From the NCBI GenBank assembly GCA_963931085.1, contig OZ006973.1, forward strand, positions 1,240,001-1,304,000: a stretch of 64,000 nucleotides of DNA. The letters are read 5' to 3'. Positions 62,731 to 64,000 of this stretch are shown in pieces. The position numbers were made by a program, and so were the translations under genes. A model generated the notes under the pieces. That model was given only the letters and a program-made list of their open reading frames with translations, was not told the DNA's origin and made no database searches. Every line of letters begins with the position of its first letter. Positions within the stretch are counted from its first letter, which is position 1. The DNA comes from UMGS1994 sp944386155 (lineage in GTDB: Bacteria; Bacillota; Clostridia; TANB77; CAG-508).

Positions 62731-64000
62731 AGTAGTTTTCCTCCTCATTAAAATCATAGCATTCTATTATTTTTGTCATTATTGCTATAAGTACATCAAC
62801 TACAATTGAATTACCTGCTTGTTGATACATAGATGTATCTGACACAACAATTTTAAAACTATCACAAAATCCCATTAGTCTTAGACATTCTCTTGGAGTC
62901 AATTTTCTTATTCTGCCTTCTGTTGTAACATAATTATCTACACCTGCTCTATGCATTTTATGCATAGTTGTTAATAATGGTCTTGCTATTTCCAAATCAA
63001 TTTCAGGTTTTGAATAAAAACCTTTAGTTCCACTAGATAAAACATATTTTTTTACTTTCTCTGATAGAAAATATTTTTCTAAGTCTTGCATCGTTTTTTC
63101 CATATTTTTATTTTCTTCGACAAATACAAAATCTCCATGCCAATTAAACTGTTGATTCTTCTTTTGGCACAATGACACATCTCCATCTATTTGAGTATAT
63201 CTTTTAGTTAGATTTTTTTCATCCGTTACAAAATCTACACCTTTTTTAGGCAAGTAATATTTTCCTGAAACATTATCTATTAGAAAATCTTGTAACTTTT
63301 TATCAAGCTTTACTGGATCTGGAAATTTAAATTCTTTATTTAATTTTAAATCATTTCTAAATCCTACAACAAAAATTCTCTCTCTGTTTTGTGGAATACC
63401 AAAATCTTTGGCATTAAGGACAGCATATTTCCAATTATAATTTAAATCTGTAAAAACATTTTTCATCACTTCCCACGTGTGTCCTTCATCATTACTCAAA
63501 ACTGCTTTTACATTTTCATATATAAAAACTTTCGGTCTTATTTCTGAAATCAATCTAGCATATTCATAAAATAAAGTACCTCTAGTATCTTCTAACCCCC
63601 TTTGTTTTCCAACCAAACTAAAAGATTGACATGGACTTCCTCCTACAAACAAATCGACTTGATTTTTATACTGTTTACCGTCTAAAAAAGAAACATTCCA
63701 GTGAAACGACTCTTCTCCAATATCATAATTTGCCATATAACTCTTTTTAACTTTGTTTTGTTCTTCTTTGCTCGCATATAAGCTATCAACAAACTTTTTC
63801 TTATCTTTATAATTTAATTTCTCTAATTCTTTATGAATTTTTAAAGTATTTATTCGTTCATGCAACATTCCTAAATATTCACAAACTTCTTTAACATCTT
63901 TTTGAATCTTTTTAAAGTTATTTTTCTCAGATATCTCATTAATAAAACTAATTTCTTCTATTACAACTTTCCAATCTAAATTATCACTAGATCTAATTTT
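62705..64000 (-). CDS. C5-cytosine DNA methyltransferase (start outside window)
   Basis: The frame is open to the window edge and has motif IV G-G-S-P-C-Q-S-F-S (the catalytic Cys), motif VI Y-E-N-V, motif VIII Q-N-R-E-R-I-F, motif IX R-K-L-T-P-R-E-C-L-R-L-M-G-F and motif X Q-A-G-N-S-I-V-V-D-V. The SAM-binding motif I must lie upstream, beyond 64000, so this is a partial gene and the ATG at 63868 is an internal Met. The 3' end overlaps the HNH gene. Confidence 0.93.
   Translation of the reverse strand, partial: KIRSSDNLDWKVVIEEISFINEISEKNNFKKIQKDVKEVCEYLGMLHERINTLKIHKELEKLNYKDKKKFVDSLYASKEEQNKVKKSYMANYDIGEESFHWNVSFLDGKQYKNQVDLFVGGSPCQSFSLVGKQRGLEDTRGTLFYEYARLISEIRPKVFIYENVKAVLSNDEGHTWEVMKNVFTDLNYNWKYAVLNAKDFGIPQNRERIFVVGFRNDLKLNKEFKFPDPVKLDKKLQDFLIDNVSGKYYLPKKGVDFVTDEKNLTKRYTQIDGDVSLCQKKNQQFNWHGDFVFVEENKNMEKTMQDLEKYFLSEKVKKYVLSSGTKGFYSKPEIDLEIARPLLTTMHKMHRAGVDNYVTTEGRIRKLTPRECLRLMGFCDSFKIVVSDTSMYQQAGNSIVVDVLIAIMTKIIECYDFNEEENYYEDKSKKL

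Noticed and set aside
1..64000. CRISPR array or insertion sequence
   Set aside because: No regularly spaced direct repeats, Cas genes or transposase genes are visible in any part of the window.

Overview
The window is about 64 kb of very AT-rich DNA from a sporulating, anaerobic, low-GC Gram-positive bacterium, most likely an uncultured or gut-type member of the Clostridia. Three things point that way: sporulation genes (spoVG with a sigma-H-type promoter, spoIVB, yqfC-yqfD, an alpha/beta-type SASP, a PdaA-like deacetylase), an electron-bifurcating [FeFe]-hydrogenase operon hydCBA, and strong AGGAGG ribosome binding sites throughout. Most genes lie on the minus strand.

Layout. 0-2 kb: the start of a hemolysin III gene, trmL, and a GNAT acetyltransferase transcribed behind a complete M-box (Mg2+) riboswitch with promoter and terminator. 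2-8 kb: lineage-specific proteins, including an 803-residue protein with an internal triplicated module, a DUF3137-like membrane protein and a transglutaminase-like protein. 8-11.5 kb: tRNA-Leu, spoVG, murC and spoIVB. 11.5-24.4 kb: a single large operon for a divergent Tad-like (type IVc pilus / type II secretion related) machine, with a SAF/CpaB protein, two TadZ-like proteins with degenerate P-loops, a membrane-anchored TadA/CpaF-like ATPase, one fused TadB-TadC membrane platform and a series of pilin-like proteins sharing an unusual N-terminal motif. 24.4-33.8 kb: HAD phosphatase, SASP, class B sortase with an adjacent TPKTG-anchored surface protein, glycerophosphodiesterase, an ABC-2 exporter, and a frameshifted GNAT gene behind a terminator-controlled leader RNA. 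33.8-38 kb: hydrogenase operon. 38-47 kb: hpf, recO-yqzL-era-ybeY, yqfD-yqfC, deacetylase and several hypotheticals. 47-49 kb: an ABC transporter gene of clearly different base composition. 49-56.9 kb: thioredoxin/CcdA pair, CYTH and ASCH proteins, a RelB/YafQ toxin-antitoxin pair with an autoregulatory promoter, a SWIM protein, a phosphoesterase and a FAD/Rieske oxidoreductase. 56.9-64 kb: a defence island bounded by a tRNA-fMet-like fragment and a decayed gene, holding a Gabija-like pair (UvrD-like helicase plus OLD-family nuclease) and a C5 methyltransferase with an HNH nuclease.

A recurrent oddity is that five genes (a pilin, the TadB/C platform, a GNAT, hydB and yafQ) are each interrupted by a single-base indel, mostly in runs of 2-4 identical bases. 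Restoring one base gives a textbook protein each time, so assembly or read error is the simplest explanation, but this needs the reads.

The most interesting candidates for new biology are the divergent Tad-like machine with its own pilin family and no prepilin peptidase in the operon, the M-box controlling a GNAT and a 39-codon ORF framed by an inverted repeat, and the unassigned leader RNA upstream of the second GNAT.
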